In this document: positions 51,850-60,903 of the stretch, in pieces | Layout of the letters: every line of letters begins with the position of its first letter | How positions within the stretch are numbered: the first letter of the stretch is position 1 | Assembly: GCF_001644225.1 (NCBI RefSeq) | Contig: NZ_LSTV01000005.1 | Span: 212,387 to 276,386 of the forward strand | DNA: 64,000 bases | Reading direction: 5' to 3' | Source of the DNA: Microbacterium oleivorans | GTDB lineage: Bacteria > Actinomycetota > Actinomycetes > Actinomycetales > Microbacteriaceae | Made by a program: the position numbers and the translations under genes | The notes under the pieces: model-generated | Told to the model about the DNA's origin: nothing | What the model saw: the letters and a program-made list of their open reading frames with translations, nothing else | Databases searched by the model: none

Positions 51850-52884
51850 GTGATCTCCGCGCCTCCGCTCCTGCTCGTCCTCGGTCCGGAGGGGCACGGT
51901 GTCACGCGGTACGGCGACGATGTCGCCCGCGCCGTCGGAATCCTTCGTCCCGCCGCGCGGACGGTGCGCGTCGCGGACGTCGCCGCCGGCGACCGGGCGC
52001 TCGCCGGGCTCGACGCGGGTGCGCGCGTGCACCTCCACGCCACCGACCGCCTCTTCGGCAGCACGCCCGAGGACGCCGCGGACGTCGTCGAACGCTGGGC
52101 CGAGCGGGTGCGTCTGACCCTCACGCTCCACGACGTGCCCCAGCCCTCCGACGGCACGATGTTCGAGCGCCGCCGCGCCGCCTACGCGCGGATGGTCGCC
52201 GCGGCCAGCCGGGTCGCCGTCAACAGTCGTCACGAGCAACTGCTCATGGACGAGTTCCTGCCCGGCGTCGCCCGTGCCGAGGCGATCGCGCTCGGGGCGC
52301 GCACCGGCATCCCGCCGTCGCGCCCCGGCGAGGCGACGCGCGACCTGCGCGTCCTCATCGCAGGCTTCGTCTACCCCGGAAAGGGTCACCGTCCCGCCGT
52401 GGTCGCGGCGGCCCGGGCCGCCGACGAGCTCCGCCGCCGGGGCGAGGTCGTCGGCGACGTCGCGGTGCGCGCGATCGGCGCGCCGTCGCGCGGCCACGAG
52501 GAGGACGTCGTCCGGTTGCGGGCGGATGCCGCCGAGCTAGGCGTCGCGTTCGAGGTCACCGGATTCCTGGGCGACGACGCCTTCGCCGCCGAGCTGCTCG
52601 CCCCCGGCATCCCCCTCGCGGCGCACGAGCACGTGTCGGCCTCGCGGTCGATGCTGGACTGGGTCGAGGCGGGCCGCCGCCCGCTGGTCGTCGACTCCCG
52701 CTACGCCGCCGAGATGGATGCGCTCCGCCCCGGCACGCTCGCCCGCTACGCCCCCGACGAGCTCGCCGCCCGCCTCGTGGACGCCTGGCTCGATCCGACG
52801 TCGACGTGGCTGGCTCCCGGTGCCTCGCTCGCGCCGACGCTCGACGACGTCGCCGCGTCGTACCTCGCCTGGTGGGTGGCCTGA
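51850..52884 (+). CDS. GT-B glycosyltransferase
   Basis: A 344-residue GT-B-like protein. VLGPEGHGVTRYGDDVARAV near 9-28 replaces the usual N-terminal glycine motif, VNSRHEQLLMDEF is near 122, and VLIAGFVYPGKGH near 167 opens the donor domain. The GTG start follows TAACCA by six bases, consistent with a leaderless start. Its stop overlaps the next ATG by one base (TGATG). Confidence 0.75.
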   Translation: MISAPPLLLVLGPEGHGVTRYGDDVARAVGILRPAARTVRVADVAAGDRALAGLDAGARVHLHATDRLFGSTPEDAADVVERWAERVRLTLTLHDVPQPSDGTMFERRRAAYARMVAAASRVAVNSRHEQLLMDEFLPGVARAEAIALGARTGIPPSRPGEATRDLRVLIAGFVYPGKGHRPAVVAAARAADELRRRGEVVGDVAVRAIGAPSRGHEEDVVRLRADAAELGVAFEVTGFLGDDAFAAELLAPGIPLAAHEHVSASRSMLDWVEAGRRPLVVDSRYAAEMDALRPGTLARYAPDELAARLVDAWLDPTSTWLAPGASLAPTLDDVAASYLAWWVA

Positions 52885-54131
52885 TGCCGGAGGGCATCGG
52901 CCTGCCGGGCAACCGCTGGGACCTGCTGGACGGACGGGAGGCGACCCCCACCGTCTCGGTCGTCGTCGCGCACTACGAGCAGCCCGCGCAGCTGGCGCGG
53001 TGCCTCGCAGCCCTCGCAGGCCAGGACCACCCCCGCGACCGCCTCGAAGTGATCGTCGCGGACGACGGCTCGGCCGTGCCGCCGCGGGTGCCGGCGGGCG
53101 TCCGACTCGTCCGGCAGGCCGACGAGGGATTCCGCCTCGCCGCGGTGCGGAACCTCGGCGCGGCGCACGCGACGGGGGAGGTGCTCGTCTTCCTCGACGC
53201 CGACACGGTCCCCGAGCCGGGCTTCATCCGTGCGCTGACGCGGATGCCGGGGCTCGCCCCGGACGTCGTCGCGGTCGGGCGGCGGCGCCACGCCGACCTC
53301 GCCGACGCTCCCGCCGTCGCCGACGTGCGCGGGGTCGTCGCGGGGCGGGAGCTCCCCGAGCCCGCATGGCTCGCCGACGCCTACCGGCGGTCGCACGACC
53401 TGCTCGACGCCGACGACCGCAGCTACCGCCATGCGATCGGCGCCGTGCTCGCGTGCTCGCGGACGATGTTCGCGGCCGCCGGCGGCTTCGACGAGTCGTT
53501 CCGGGCCTACGGCGGGGAGGACTGGGAGTGGACGTACCGCGCGTGGCTGAGGGGAGCGGTGCTCGCGCACGTGCCGTCCGCGGTGGCGTGGCACGACGGT
53601 CCGGATGCGGGTGCGCGCGAGGGTACGGGCCAGACGGACCGGAACGCCGAGGCGATGCTGCTGTCGGAGCTGATCCCGGTGCCGGGCTCGCGACCCCGCG
53701 GGCTCCCGACCACGCGGATCGACATCGCCGTGACCGCGCCGGAGGGCGCCTCGGAAGCTGCCGCGTTCGTGAGCGTCGACTCCGTCGTGGCGGCGGTGCC
53801 CGGATCCGCCGCCGTCGACGCCGCGGACCTGGCGGCGGGGCGCGGCGTTCTCGATCGCGTGCGGCTGCACCTCGAGATCGTGCGACCGGTCCGCGCGGCC
53901 GCGGGCCTTCACGCGGTCGTGGAGCGGGTCGCCCAGGAGGGCCTCGGCGTCGCCAGCCTCACCGATGAGGACGGCGCGGTGCTCCTCCGCATCCGTTCCC
54001 TCCGGGCCGCGGCGCGCGAGGCACGCTGGCAGCGGGACGACCTGTTCCCCCGCACGACGGAGACCGCGGACGCGGTGCGCGAGCTGGACGGCGAGCCCGA
54101 TGTCGCCGCCTACCTCGGCGGGTGGGGCTGA
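52884..54131 (+). CDS. GT2 glycosyltransferase with C-terminal extension
   Basis: A 415-residue protein. The first about 260 residues are a GT-A domain: VSVVVAHYEQPAQLARCLAA near 24-43, VIVADDGSAVP near 55, VFLDADTVPEPGF near 102 and GGFDESFRAYGGEDWEWTYR near 203-222. The last about 150 residues have no recognised domain. The ATG at 52884 is coupled to the upstream gene by a TGATG junction. Confidence 0.82.
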   Translation: MPEGIGLPGNRWDLLDGREATPTVSVVVAHYEQPAQLARCLAALAGQDHPRDRLEVIVADDGSAVPPRVPAGVRLVRQADEGFRLAAVRNLGAAHATGEVLVFLDADTVPEPGFIRALTRMPGLAPDVVAVGRRRHADLADAPAVADVRGVVAGRELPEPAWLADAYRRSHDLLDADDRSYRHAIGAVLACSRTMFAAAGGFDESFRAYGGEDWEWTYRAWLRGAVLAHVPSAVAWHDGPDAGAREGTGQTDRNAEAMLLSELIPVPGSRPRGLPTTRIDIAVTAPEGASEAAAFVSVDSVVAAVPGSAAVDAADLAAGRGVLDRVRLHLEIVRPVRAAAGLHAVVERVAQEGLGVASLTDEDGAVLLRIRSLRAAAREARWQRDDLFPRTTETADAVRELDGEPDVAAYLGGWG

Positions 54132-54665
54132 ACACCCACGGGATTCACAGAGCGGGTCGCCTTGTGCCCGCCGCCCCTGTCTGGTTTCATAGCCGCGGGG
54201 ACACCGGTCGTGCCCGCCTGGGGAGGCGAGCGCAACGGCGACGAGTGGGATCGTCGACGGCGCCGGTCTACCGTCCGCACCTCTTGCTCGGGGTGTGGGC
54301 GTTGTGGGGGAGAGCATGGGGACTGCGGGGACACTCGGCGTACACCGGACGGGTCCGACGCGCATCGACGCGCGTGCGACCACCGCGCGACCGCGCCTCG
54401 CCACGGCCGTCCGGACGCCGTACGCCGCCCCGGTCCTGCGAGCGCCGCGCGTCGCCATCCGATTGACGGAGCGCTCCGAATCACTTCCGCAGCTCTGCGC
54501 TCGCTCGGCGACCGCAGTGCGGGCACATGACGTCGCGGACGGCCCTCGAAGGGTCGCCGCGAGACGACACCGGTGCGGCGGCGATCACCCCCACCGGTGG
54601 ACGGCGACAGCCGTCGGGGGGCGCTCGTGGGGAGCGTGATCCGTGGGGGGAATCCGGGGGACGAA
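54132..54665. other. 534-base intergenic region with repeated GGGGA motifs
   Basis: No convincing gene is present; the longest frame (54295-54639) has no codon or motif support. Near 54306-54333 three G-runs recur (GGGGGA, TGGGGACT, CGGGGACA), and another three precede the next gene at 54629-54661. These could be activator sites (see findings). It probably carries the promoter of the Gfo/Idh-DegT unit. Confidence 0.5.
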
Positions 54666-55733
54666 GTGAAGAGACGACTGAATGTCGCCGTGATCGGCGC
54701 GGGATATTGGGGGCCGACCCTGGCGCGCACGCTGCGTGCCAGCCGTGAGTGGAGTCTCGCCGCCATCTGCGACCTCGACATCGACCGCGCGCGCCGCGCC
54801 GCGGACGCCGTGGGGGGTGCCCGGGTCGTCCCCGAGCTCGACTCCGTGCTGGCCGACCCGCAGATCGACGCCATCGCCATCGCGACGCCCGCATCGACCC
54901 ATCACCAGATCGCGATGGCAGCGCTCGAGGCCGGCAAGCACGTGCTGGTCGAGAAGCCGCTCGCCGACACGCAGCAACGCGGCGAGGAGATGGTCGGGCG
55001 GGCATCCGAACGCGGCCTCGTGCTGATGGCCGACCACACGTCCTGCTACACGCCCGCGGTGATGAAGATGCGTGAGCTGATCGCGAGCGGCGAGCTCGGC
55101 GACATCCTGTTCATCGACAGCGTGCGCAGCAACTTCGGTCTCGTGCAGCCCGACGTCGATGTCTTCCGCGACCTCGCTCCGCACGACCTGTCGATCATGG
55201 ACTTCGTGCTGCCGGGTGGCCTGCGGGCGACCTCGGTGTCAGCGCACGGATCCGACCCGTTGAACACCGGCAAGTCGTGCATCGGCCACCTCGCGATGCC
55301 GCTCGCGGGCGGGGCGATGGCGCACGTGCACGTCAACTGGCTGAGCCCGACCCGTACGCGCCGCATGGTGATCGGGGGCACCCGCCACACCCTCGTGTGG
55401 GACGACCTGAACACGCAGCAGCGGCTCACCATGTACGACCGCGGCGCGGACGTCGCATCGATCTCGCGCGCGACCGCGAAGGAGCGACGGGAGGTCAGCA
55501 TCCCGTACCGGGCGGGCGCGACCCTCGCGCCGGCGCTCGAGGAGCGGGAGGCGCTCACGCTCGTCGTGAGCGAGTTCGCCGCCGCGATCCGCGAGAAGCG
55601 CGCCTCACGCACGAGTGGCGCGTCCGGGCTCCGGGTGCTGTCGATCCTCGACGCCGCCGCGGGCAGTCTGGCGGCCTTCGGTGCGCCGCATCCGATCCCG
55701 CACGCCCGCTCCTCTGCCGACGTGGCGGCATGA
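54666..55733 (+). CDS. Gfo/Idh/MocA-family oxidoreductase
   Basis: A 355-residue NAD(P)-dependent sugar dehydrogenase. The Rossmann motif is VAVIGAGYWGPTLAR near 7-21, the catalytic-Lys motif is VEKPLAD near 95-101 and DLAPHDLSIMDF near 173 matches UDP-sugar 3-dehydrogenases (WlbA/WbpB type). These enzymes make 3-keto sugars for 3-amino-sugar synthesis. The GTG at 54666 follows a GGGGGA ribosome site. It lies 30 bases before a DegT-family gene, the usual partner, but that partner lacks its catalytic lysine. Confidence 0.82.
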   Translation: MKRRLNVAVIGAGYWGPTLARTLRASREWSLAAICDLDIDRARRAADAVGGARVVPELDSVLADPQIDAIAIATPASTHHQIAMAALEAGKHVLVEKPLADTQQRGEEMVGRASERGLVLMADHTSCYTPAVMKMRELIASGELGDILFIDSVRSNFGLVQPDVDVFRDLAPHDLSIMDFVLPGGLRATSVSAHGSDPLNTGKSCIGHLAMPLAGGAMAHVHVNWLSPTRTRRMVIGGTRHTLVWDDLNTQQRLTMYDRGADVASISRATAKERREVSIPYRAGATLAPALEEREALTLVVSEFAAAIREKRASRTSGASGLRVLSILDAAAGSLAAFGAPHPIPHARSSADVAA

Positions 55734-55763
55734 GCCGGTCGCGCCGCCACGGGCGAGCCCACC

Positions 55764-56945
55764 ATGGCTGAGTCGGAGATCGGCGTCGACGCCCCCTGGC
55801 TAGGCCAGGCCGAGCTGAACGCGGTCGCCGAGGTCATCGCGAGCGGCTGGGTCGGGCAGGGCCCGAGGGTGGCGCGCTTCGAGCAGGACTTCGCCGCTCT
55901 CGTCGACGCGAACTACGCCGTTGCGACCGCCAACGGCACCGACGCCCTGCATCTCGCCCTGCTCGTCGCAGGGGTGCGGCCCGGCGAGGACGTCGTCGTC
56001 CCGTCGTTGGCATTCATCGCCATCGCGAACGCCGTGCGCTCGGTGGGGGCGACGCCGGTGTTCGCCGACGTCGATCCGCTCACCGGGACCGCGACCGGTG
56101 CCACGGTCGAGCGTGCCCTCACCCCGACGACGACCGCGGTCATCGTCACGGACCACGGGGGCTCTCCCGTCGACCTGCAGAGCATCCGCGACGTCACGGA
56201 CCCCCTCGGGATCGTCGTCATCGAGGACACCGCCGGCGGTGTGGGCTCGACCTGTCGCGGTCGCCCCGTCGGTGCCGCGGCCGAGATCGCCACCTGGTCG
56301 TTCGACGGCCGCGCCATCCTGACGACGGGTGACGGCGGCATGCTCACCACGACGCACGCGGCCTGGGCGGCGCGGGCGCGGCGGCTGCGCGAGCACGGCA
56401 TGATCACCCCGTCCGCCGATCCGCGTCCCGGCTCGGTGCCGCCCGCGGAGGAGTACCGGGAGGTGGGTGGGGACTCGCGCCTGACCGACCTGCAGGCCGC
56501 CGTGGGGATCGTCCAGCTCGGTCGCCTGCCCGAGATCGTACGCCGCCGTCGGCAGATCGCCGACCGGTACCGCGACGGGCTCCGGGGCGTGCGGGGGCTG
56601 CGTCTCGCGGTGGACCCCGCGTGGGGAACGGGCAACGTCGGATCGTTCTGGGTCGAGGTCGAGGATGCGTATCCGGTCGACCGCGACGGACTGCTCGCCA
56701 CGCTCGCCGCCGCCGGCATCGCCGTGCGGCGGGGCGGCTCGGCGATCCACCGCCACGCGCCGTACCGTGCGCTGACACCTCCTGACGGGCTTCCCGGGTC
56801 GGAGCGGTTCGCCGATCGCACGCTCGCCCTGCCCGTCTCGCGCACGCTCACGGCCGCGCAACAGGATCAGATCGTGGCGATCCTGCGCGACCCGGGCGCT
56901 CCGGCGCTCGCGAACGCGCAGACGGTGACTCGCTCGGGTCGCTGA
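55764..56945 (+). CDS. DegT/DnrJ/EryC1-family protein lacking the PLP lysine
   Basis: A 393-residue protein of the sugar aminotransferase fold. The start (VDAPWLGQAELNAVAEVI) and ATANGTDALHLAL near 53 are typical. The PLP ring partner Asp is kept in EDTAGG near 154. At the usual lysine motif SFHPTKxLTTGEGG this protein reads WSFDGRAILTTGDGG, placing Ala184 where the Schiff-base Lys should be. ColD-type relatives use His there, but Ala cannot form the aldimine. It may be inactive, structural or work differently. Confidence 0.8.
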   Translation: MAESEIGVDAPWLGQAELNAVAEVIASGWVGQGPRVARFEQDFAALVDANYAVATANGTDALHLALLVAGVRPGEDVVVPSLAFIAIANAVRSVGATPVFADVDPLTGTATGATVERALTPTTTAVIVTDHGGSPVDLQSIRDVTDPLGIVVIEDTAGGVGSTCRGRPVGAAAEIATWSFDGRAILTTGDGGMLTTTHAAWAARARRLREHGMITPSADPRPGSVPPAEEYREVGGDSRLTDLQAAVGIVQLGRLPEIVRRRRQIADRYRDGLRGVRGLRLAVDPAWGTGNVGSFWVEVEDAYPVDRDGLLATLAAAGIAVRRGGSAIHRHAPYRALTPPDGLPGSERFADRTLALPVSRTLTAAQQDQIVAILRDPGAPALANAQTVTRSGR

Positions 56946-57118
56946 GCGAGGCGCTTCCGTCCCTCAGCGAGGGCGCCGTGAGCTGCGGACGCTGAGCTGC
57001 GGCATCCGCTCAGCGCGGGGCGCCGCCGTGCGTCGCGGGCTGACGGTCCGTGCCGCGCTCAGGCGGCAGAGCGGTCGCGGAAGAGCCGGCGCTCGGGCCG
57101 CGCCGGCTGATCCACCAG

Positions 57119-57160
57119 GCGGGCACGGACGGACGGGGGGGGAGGTCCGGCCGTGCCCGC
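57119..57160. terminator. Hairpin between the convergent DegT and WecG/TagA-like genes
   Basis: GCGGGCACGG (57119-57128) and CCGTGCCCGC (57151-57160) are perfectly complementary with a 22-base G-rich loop. It lies between two convergent genes, where a terminator is expected, but no T run follows on either strand. Confidence 0.55.
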
Positions 57161-57174
57161 GTGCGGGTGACGGT

Positions 57175-57795
57175 TCACGCATCGTGAGGAGCCGAGGATC
57201 GGCGGACGGCCTGGGAGGCCGGGGGTCCCTCGACGAGGTACCGCTTCGCCCATCGCTTCGGCTCGAGCGCGAGCCGCCACATCTTGTCGAGTCGTCCGCG
57301 CGCGCCGTCGGCGAGGATGCGCGGGACTCGATCGGTCAGAAGATCGCCGAGTGCGTCCACAGCGAGCAGGGCGCGAGCGCCCGTCAGATCGCCGTAGGTG
57401 TCGATCCAGTCGGTCTGGTGCGTCTGCAGGCAGACGACCAGGAGGTCGGCCTCGGCGTGCCGGATCTGTTCGGCGATGTCGAGGGAGGTCTGCCGCGAGC
57501 GGATCGCGGGGTGTACCGGTGTCCAGTGGCCGATGAGGGCCACGCCGGGCCGGTCGGCGACCATGCGCCGGTGGAGCTCCTCGCGCTGGGCGGGTGAGCC
57601 CCCGACGACGGCCACGCGCCAGTGCTCCGCGTCGGCGTGCTCCAGGAGGGCGCCGGGCGTCAGACCGCCGGGCATCGCGCGCTCGCGCAGACCCTCAGCG
57701 GGGTCCGAGGCGACGGGCGATGTCGGCGACGGGATGAGGCGGTCAGCGACAGCTGCCGAGAGCGGCGCGGGCGCAGCGAGGCGCGTGTGCATCAC
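57175..57795 (-). CDS. WecG/TagA/CpsF-family glycosyltransferase, N-terminally truncated
   Basis: A 206-residue protein. From about residue 55 it follows the GT26 family: RVAVVGGSPAQREELHRR near 60, LVVCLQTHQTDW near 117, VDALGDLLTDRVPRI near 147 and a tail (LALEPKRWAKRYLVEGP) typical of WecG/TagA. The first about 100 residues of normal members, which contain the acceptor-site Asp, are missing and the upstream frame has no similarity. It is either degraded or an unusual short form. The GTG at 57795 is a guess. Confidence 0.65.
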   Translation of the reverse strand: MMHTRLAAPAPLSAAVADRLIPSPTSPVASDPAEGLRERAMPGGLTPGALLEHADAEHWRVAVVGGSPAQREELHRRMVADRPGVALIGHWTPVHPAIRSRQTSLDIAEQIRHAEADLLVVCLQTHQTDWIDTYGDLTGARALLAVDALGDLLTDRVPRILADGARGRLDKMWRLALEPKRWAKRYLVEGPPASQAVRRSSAPHDA

Positions 57796-58147
57796 CGGAC
57801 CGCCCTCGCGGTCGGGGTGACGCCGCCGGAGACCGTGGTGCGGCCACGGCTCCGGCGGCGTTCGTTCGGGCCCTGGGATGCCTCGCGCACCGATGCTTTC
57901 GTCGGATCGACGAGCGCGTCACGCAGACGCGCACCTCTGTTCCGTTCTGTCCCCATGAACGTTCCATCCCCCGAAAAACATCGGCGCAAGTGTGGCTCGC
58001 GCCCCCCGACGTGCGGATCCGATCCGCGGTTCCCCGTGTGCGACGCCGCCCCCCAGCGACATCGCTCGACGCGCCACCCCTTGGCGCACCGTCCTTCCTT
58101 TCCCCCGAACGATCCCGCCCACCGCCCCATACGGTGTGCGGGATTAA

Positions 58148-58196
58148 GGGCTCTTCGTACGAATCCGATGCGCGAACGAAGACGTACGAAGAGCCC
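58148..58196. repeat. 14-base perfect inverted repeat
   Basis: GGGCTCTTCGTACG (58148-58161) is exactly complementary to CGTACGAAGAGCCC (58183-58196), leaving a 21-base loop. No T run follows on either strand. It may be an RNA hairpin or a protein-binding palindrome. Confidence 0.7.
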
Positions 58197-58325
58197 AGGC
58201 AGATATGGGTACGGCCCCCAGGCTCGCCCCCACGCATTCTGCTGCCGCCATGTGCCGTGTCGGCTCCCCAAAGCTTCTGCGGCGGCGATATCGGAGACGC
58301 TACAGGCGCCGGCGGTGTCCACCAA

Positions 58326-58391
58326 TAGGGGGACAAACCTAATCTCACGTCCCCCAAATGGGGGACAGGTAGGGAGGATGATTAGGGGGTT
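58326..58391. promoter_or_regulatory. Clustered GGGGGACA motifs upstream of the surface-protein gene
   Basis: TAGGGGGACA (58326-58335) and TGGGGGACA (58359-58367) are direct repeats 33 bases apart, the second forming an 18-base palindrome with GTCCCCC at 58349-58355. They sit between CCTAAT and ATTAGG. The regularity suggests activator or repressor binding. Confidence 0.5.
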
Positions 58392-58501
58392 CCGGGGCAG
58401 AACACGGGAGGTCTGCCGAGGGCAGGGGCGGTAACGTGGCGCCTGAACACGAGCGTGCGCCCATCCGAGGCTGCCGACTCGTCGCCTTTGGGGAGGCAGA
58501 C

Positions 58502-59158
58502 ATGTGGGGGAATCTTTGGCGTGCCGCGATCGTGGGCGCCGTCATCGTCGGTGCCGGCTCGGCACCGGCATTCGCGGCCGACGGGTCGTACGTCCCGAAC
58601 ACTCCCGACGAGTCGGGACTGGACGGGTCGGTCGTGCAGTCGCTGTGCGTCCGCCAGGCACCGGCGATCGACTACTCGATCGTCCGCGCGGACGCATCGG
58701 CGGCTGCACGCACCGCGTCGGCGCCGTCCGCCGAGCTCGTCATCTCCGGCGACGGTCACCAGCTCTCGGTGCCGCTCACGGTGGACGACGCCGGTGAAGG
58801 GCACGGCACCGTGCTCTGGCCGGGCGTCGAGGTCGACGGCGACGGCACCGTGGAGGCCCTCCCCGGCTGGGTGCGCTCCGGCGATCAGTGGACCCCACGC
58901 GACGACGCCGCCGCGTGGACCACGGGGGCCGTGACCGCTCAGCTGCGCGTCGACGACGAGAGCATCGCCGTGCCGCTGGCCTACCCGGGCTACTCCGACA
59001 CGTGCACCACGCCGACGGGGGTCGCCTCGAGCGGCACTCCCGGAACCCTGGCATTCACGGGCGGGCAGTGGCCCATCGCGGCCGCCGTCGGTGGTGCCGC
59101 CGCCGTCGCCGGAGGGCTCCTCCTGATCGCTCGCCGCCGCCGCCGGGTCGAGTCGTGA
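58502..59158 (+). CDS. Cell-surface protein with signal peptide and LAxTG-type sorting signal
   Basis: A 218-residue exported protein. The signal peptide (about residues 1-29) ends APAFAAD. The C-terminus carries LAFTGG, a hydrophobic helix and the basic tail RRRRR, which is a sortase sorting signal of the LAxTG class used by class E sortases in actinobacteria. The mature region is a small extracytoplasmic domain. GGGGAGG is well placed before the ATG at 58502. It is coupled to the next gene by GTGA overlap. Confidence 0.85.
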   Translation: MWGNLWRAAIVGAVIVGAGSAPAFAADGSYVPNTPDESGLDGSVVQSLCVRQAPAIDYSIVRADASAAARTASAPSAELVISGDGHQLSVPLTVDDAGEGHGTVLWPGVEVDGDGTVEALPGWVRSGDQWTPRDDAAAWTTGAVTAQLRVDDESIAVPLAYPGYSDTCTTPTGVASSGTPGTLAFTGGQWPIAAAVGGAAAVAGGLLLIARRRRRVES

Positions 59159-60903
59159 CGAGGCGCCGTCGACTCCTCTGGGTCGCCGGCGCTCTCCTCC
59201 TCCTCGGCACCGTGGTCGCCGTCGTCCACGTCGGGCGATCCGCCTGGGACCTGCAGCAGGCACTGACGGTCGCGACGGAGGATGCCGCCGTCGCCACGAC
59301 GGCGGTCGCCGAGGGCGACATCGACGGAGCTGAACGCGCGGCATCCCGACTCGTCGCCGGGATCGCGCCGGCGATCCCAGACGATCCGGTCTGGTCCGCC
59401 GCGGAGGCCATCCCGGGGGTGGGTGCGAATCTCTCGGCGGCGCGTCGTGCAGCCACGGCGGTCGTCCGAGTGGGTGAGGAGGTCGCTCCGACGGTGTTCG
59501 AGACGGCGCGGCGCCTGACGGATGCCGACGCCCCCGCCGCGGTCCACGCGCTGCGCGAGGCAGCCCCGGCGCTGAGTCGGGCGGCCGCCACGCAGGACGA
59601 CATCGCGCGCGATCTGGCGGGCATCGACCGTACCGCCCTGATCCCCCGGCTCGCGGACGGCGTCGAGCGCGTGACCGATGCCGTCGACGATCTCCGGACG
59701 GCGATGGACGGAGCCGCACAGGCTGCCGAGCTGGTCCCGGCGATACTCGGGGCCGACGGCGACCGTGGCATCCTCATCGTCCTCCAGAACACCGCCGAGC
59801 TGCGCACCGGCGGCGGCATCACCGGAACGTTCCTCGAGCTCCGGGCGAGGGACGGCGTGCTCTCGCTCGAAGCCCAACGCGACTCGTCGGATTTCTCGCC
59901 GTCCGAGAAGCCGCTCGGCACCGTGCCCGCCGCCGAGGTCCGCGCGCTCGGGGACGGCATCGGCCGATACGTCCAGAACACGTCCATGACCGCGGACTTC
60001 CGTGTCACGGCGAACCTCGCCGCCGCGTGGTGGCAGAAGTCCGGCGGGTCGGCCCCGGACGTCGTGGTGTCGATGGACCCCGTCGTCCTGGCGGCGATCC
60101 TGAAGGCGGTCGGCCCCGTCGAGACGCGTTCGGGTGCGCTGGATCAGTCGAACGCGATCGATCTGCTGCTCGTCGAGCCGTACCGCACCCTCGATCAGGA
60201 CGCCCAGAGCCGGTACTTCGCGGATGCCGCAGGGGCCGTCTTCACGGCGGTGACCGAGCGTGCCCGCCCGCTCACGCTGGTCACCGCGCTCGCCGGCGTC
60301 GTCGACGAGGGGCGCATCTCGATCTGGAGCCGCGAGGCGGAGGAGCAGGCGGTTCTCGCCGGTACGGCGTTCGCCGGTCCGCTCGCCCGCCTCGAGGCGG
60401 CCGGTCCGGATGCGTTCGCCGTGTACTTCAACGACGCCACCGGCGGCAAGCTCACGCCCTACCTGACCGTCGGGCTGCAGACCCGCTCGGGTGTCTGTCG
60501 CGCCGACGGCCTGCGAGAGGTCGAGGTGGCCGTCGACCTGGGGAATACGCTGGCGGCGGCGGATGCGTCGTCGCTACCCCTCAGCGTCACCGGCGGCGGG
60601 GCCTACGGTGTCAAGGCGGGCAACATCGCCCCCACGGTGACGGTCGTGACGCCGCGCGGCTGGTTCGCCGGCGGCGTGACGCTCGACGGCGCGCCGGTCA
60701 CATCCGTCGACGCGCAGGACGACGGTCGTCTCTCGGTCACCCATCGGGTCGAGCTGTCGCCGGGAGGATCCGACGTGCTGACCTTCCGATTCGTGGCCGG
60801 TCCCGACGTGCAGACGGACGGTGCGGAGCCACGGCTTCTGCACACGCCGCTCCTCGCTCCCGTCGACGTGCGCTCGGGTCGGATCGGTTGTCCGGCCGCC
60901 TGA
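59155..60903 (+). CDS. DUF4012 membrane protein
   Basis: A 582-residue protein with an N-terminal transmembrane anchor (about 6-25) and a large extracytoplasmic part. ILIVLQNTAELRTGGGITGT near 203-222 is the DUF4012 signature, common in actinobacterial exopolysaccharide and surface-glycan loci. The helical segment before it (about 30-190) is Ala-rich and probably coiled. GTG overlaps the surface-protein stop by four bases, so the two likely act together at the cell wall. Confidence 0.82.
   Translation: MTRRRRLLWVAGALLLLGTVVAVVHVGRSAWDLQQALTVATEDAAVATTAVAEGDIDGAERAASRLVAGIAPAIPDDPVWSAAEAIPGVGANLSAARRAATAVVRVGEEVAPTVFETARRLTDADAPAAVHALREAAPALSRAAATQDDIARDLAGIDRTALIPRLADGVERVTDAVDDLRTAMDGAAQAAELVPAILGADGDRGILIVLQNTAELRTGGGITGTFLELRARDGVLSLEAQRDSSDFSPSEKPLGTVPAAEVRALGDGIGRYVQNTSMTADFRVTANLAAAWWQKSGGSAPDVVVSMDPVVLAAILKAVGPVETRSGALDQSNAIDLLLVEPYRTLDQDAQSRYFADAAGAVFTAVTERARPLTLVTALAGVVDEGRISIWSREAEEQAVLAGTAFAGPLARLEAAGPDAFAVYFNDATGGKLTPYLTVGLQTRSGVCRADGLREVEVAVDLGNTLAAADASSLPLSVTGGGAYGVKAGNIAPTVTVVTPRGWFAGGVTLDGAPVTSVDAQDDGRLSVTHRVELSPGGSDVLTFRFVAGPDVQTDGAEPRLLHTPLLAPVDVRSGRIGCPAA

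Larger units (their letters stand above)
57796..58501. other. 706-base intergenic region with hairpins and CCCCC motifs
   Basis: I see no credible protein gene here. It holds TGTCCCCA at 57948-57955, GCGCCA-CCCCT-TGGCGC at 58071-58087, CACCG-CCCCATA-CGGTG at 58120-58136 and a long inverted repeat at 58148-58196, then G-run motifs near 58326-58390 before the surface-protein gene. It could encode a structured RNA or a complex promoter. Confidence 0.5.

Noticed and set aside
54295..54639. A 114-codon frame in the gap before the Gfo/Idh gene
   Set aside because: Arg/Thr/Ala-rich sequence without codon-position bias, ribosome site or recognisable motif. I treat it as chance.
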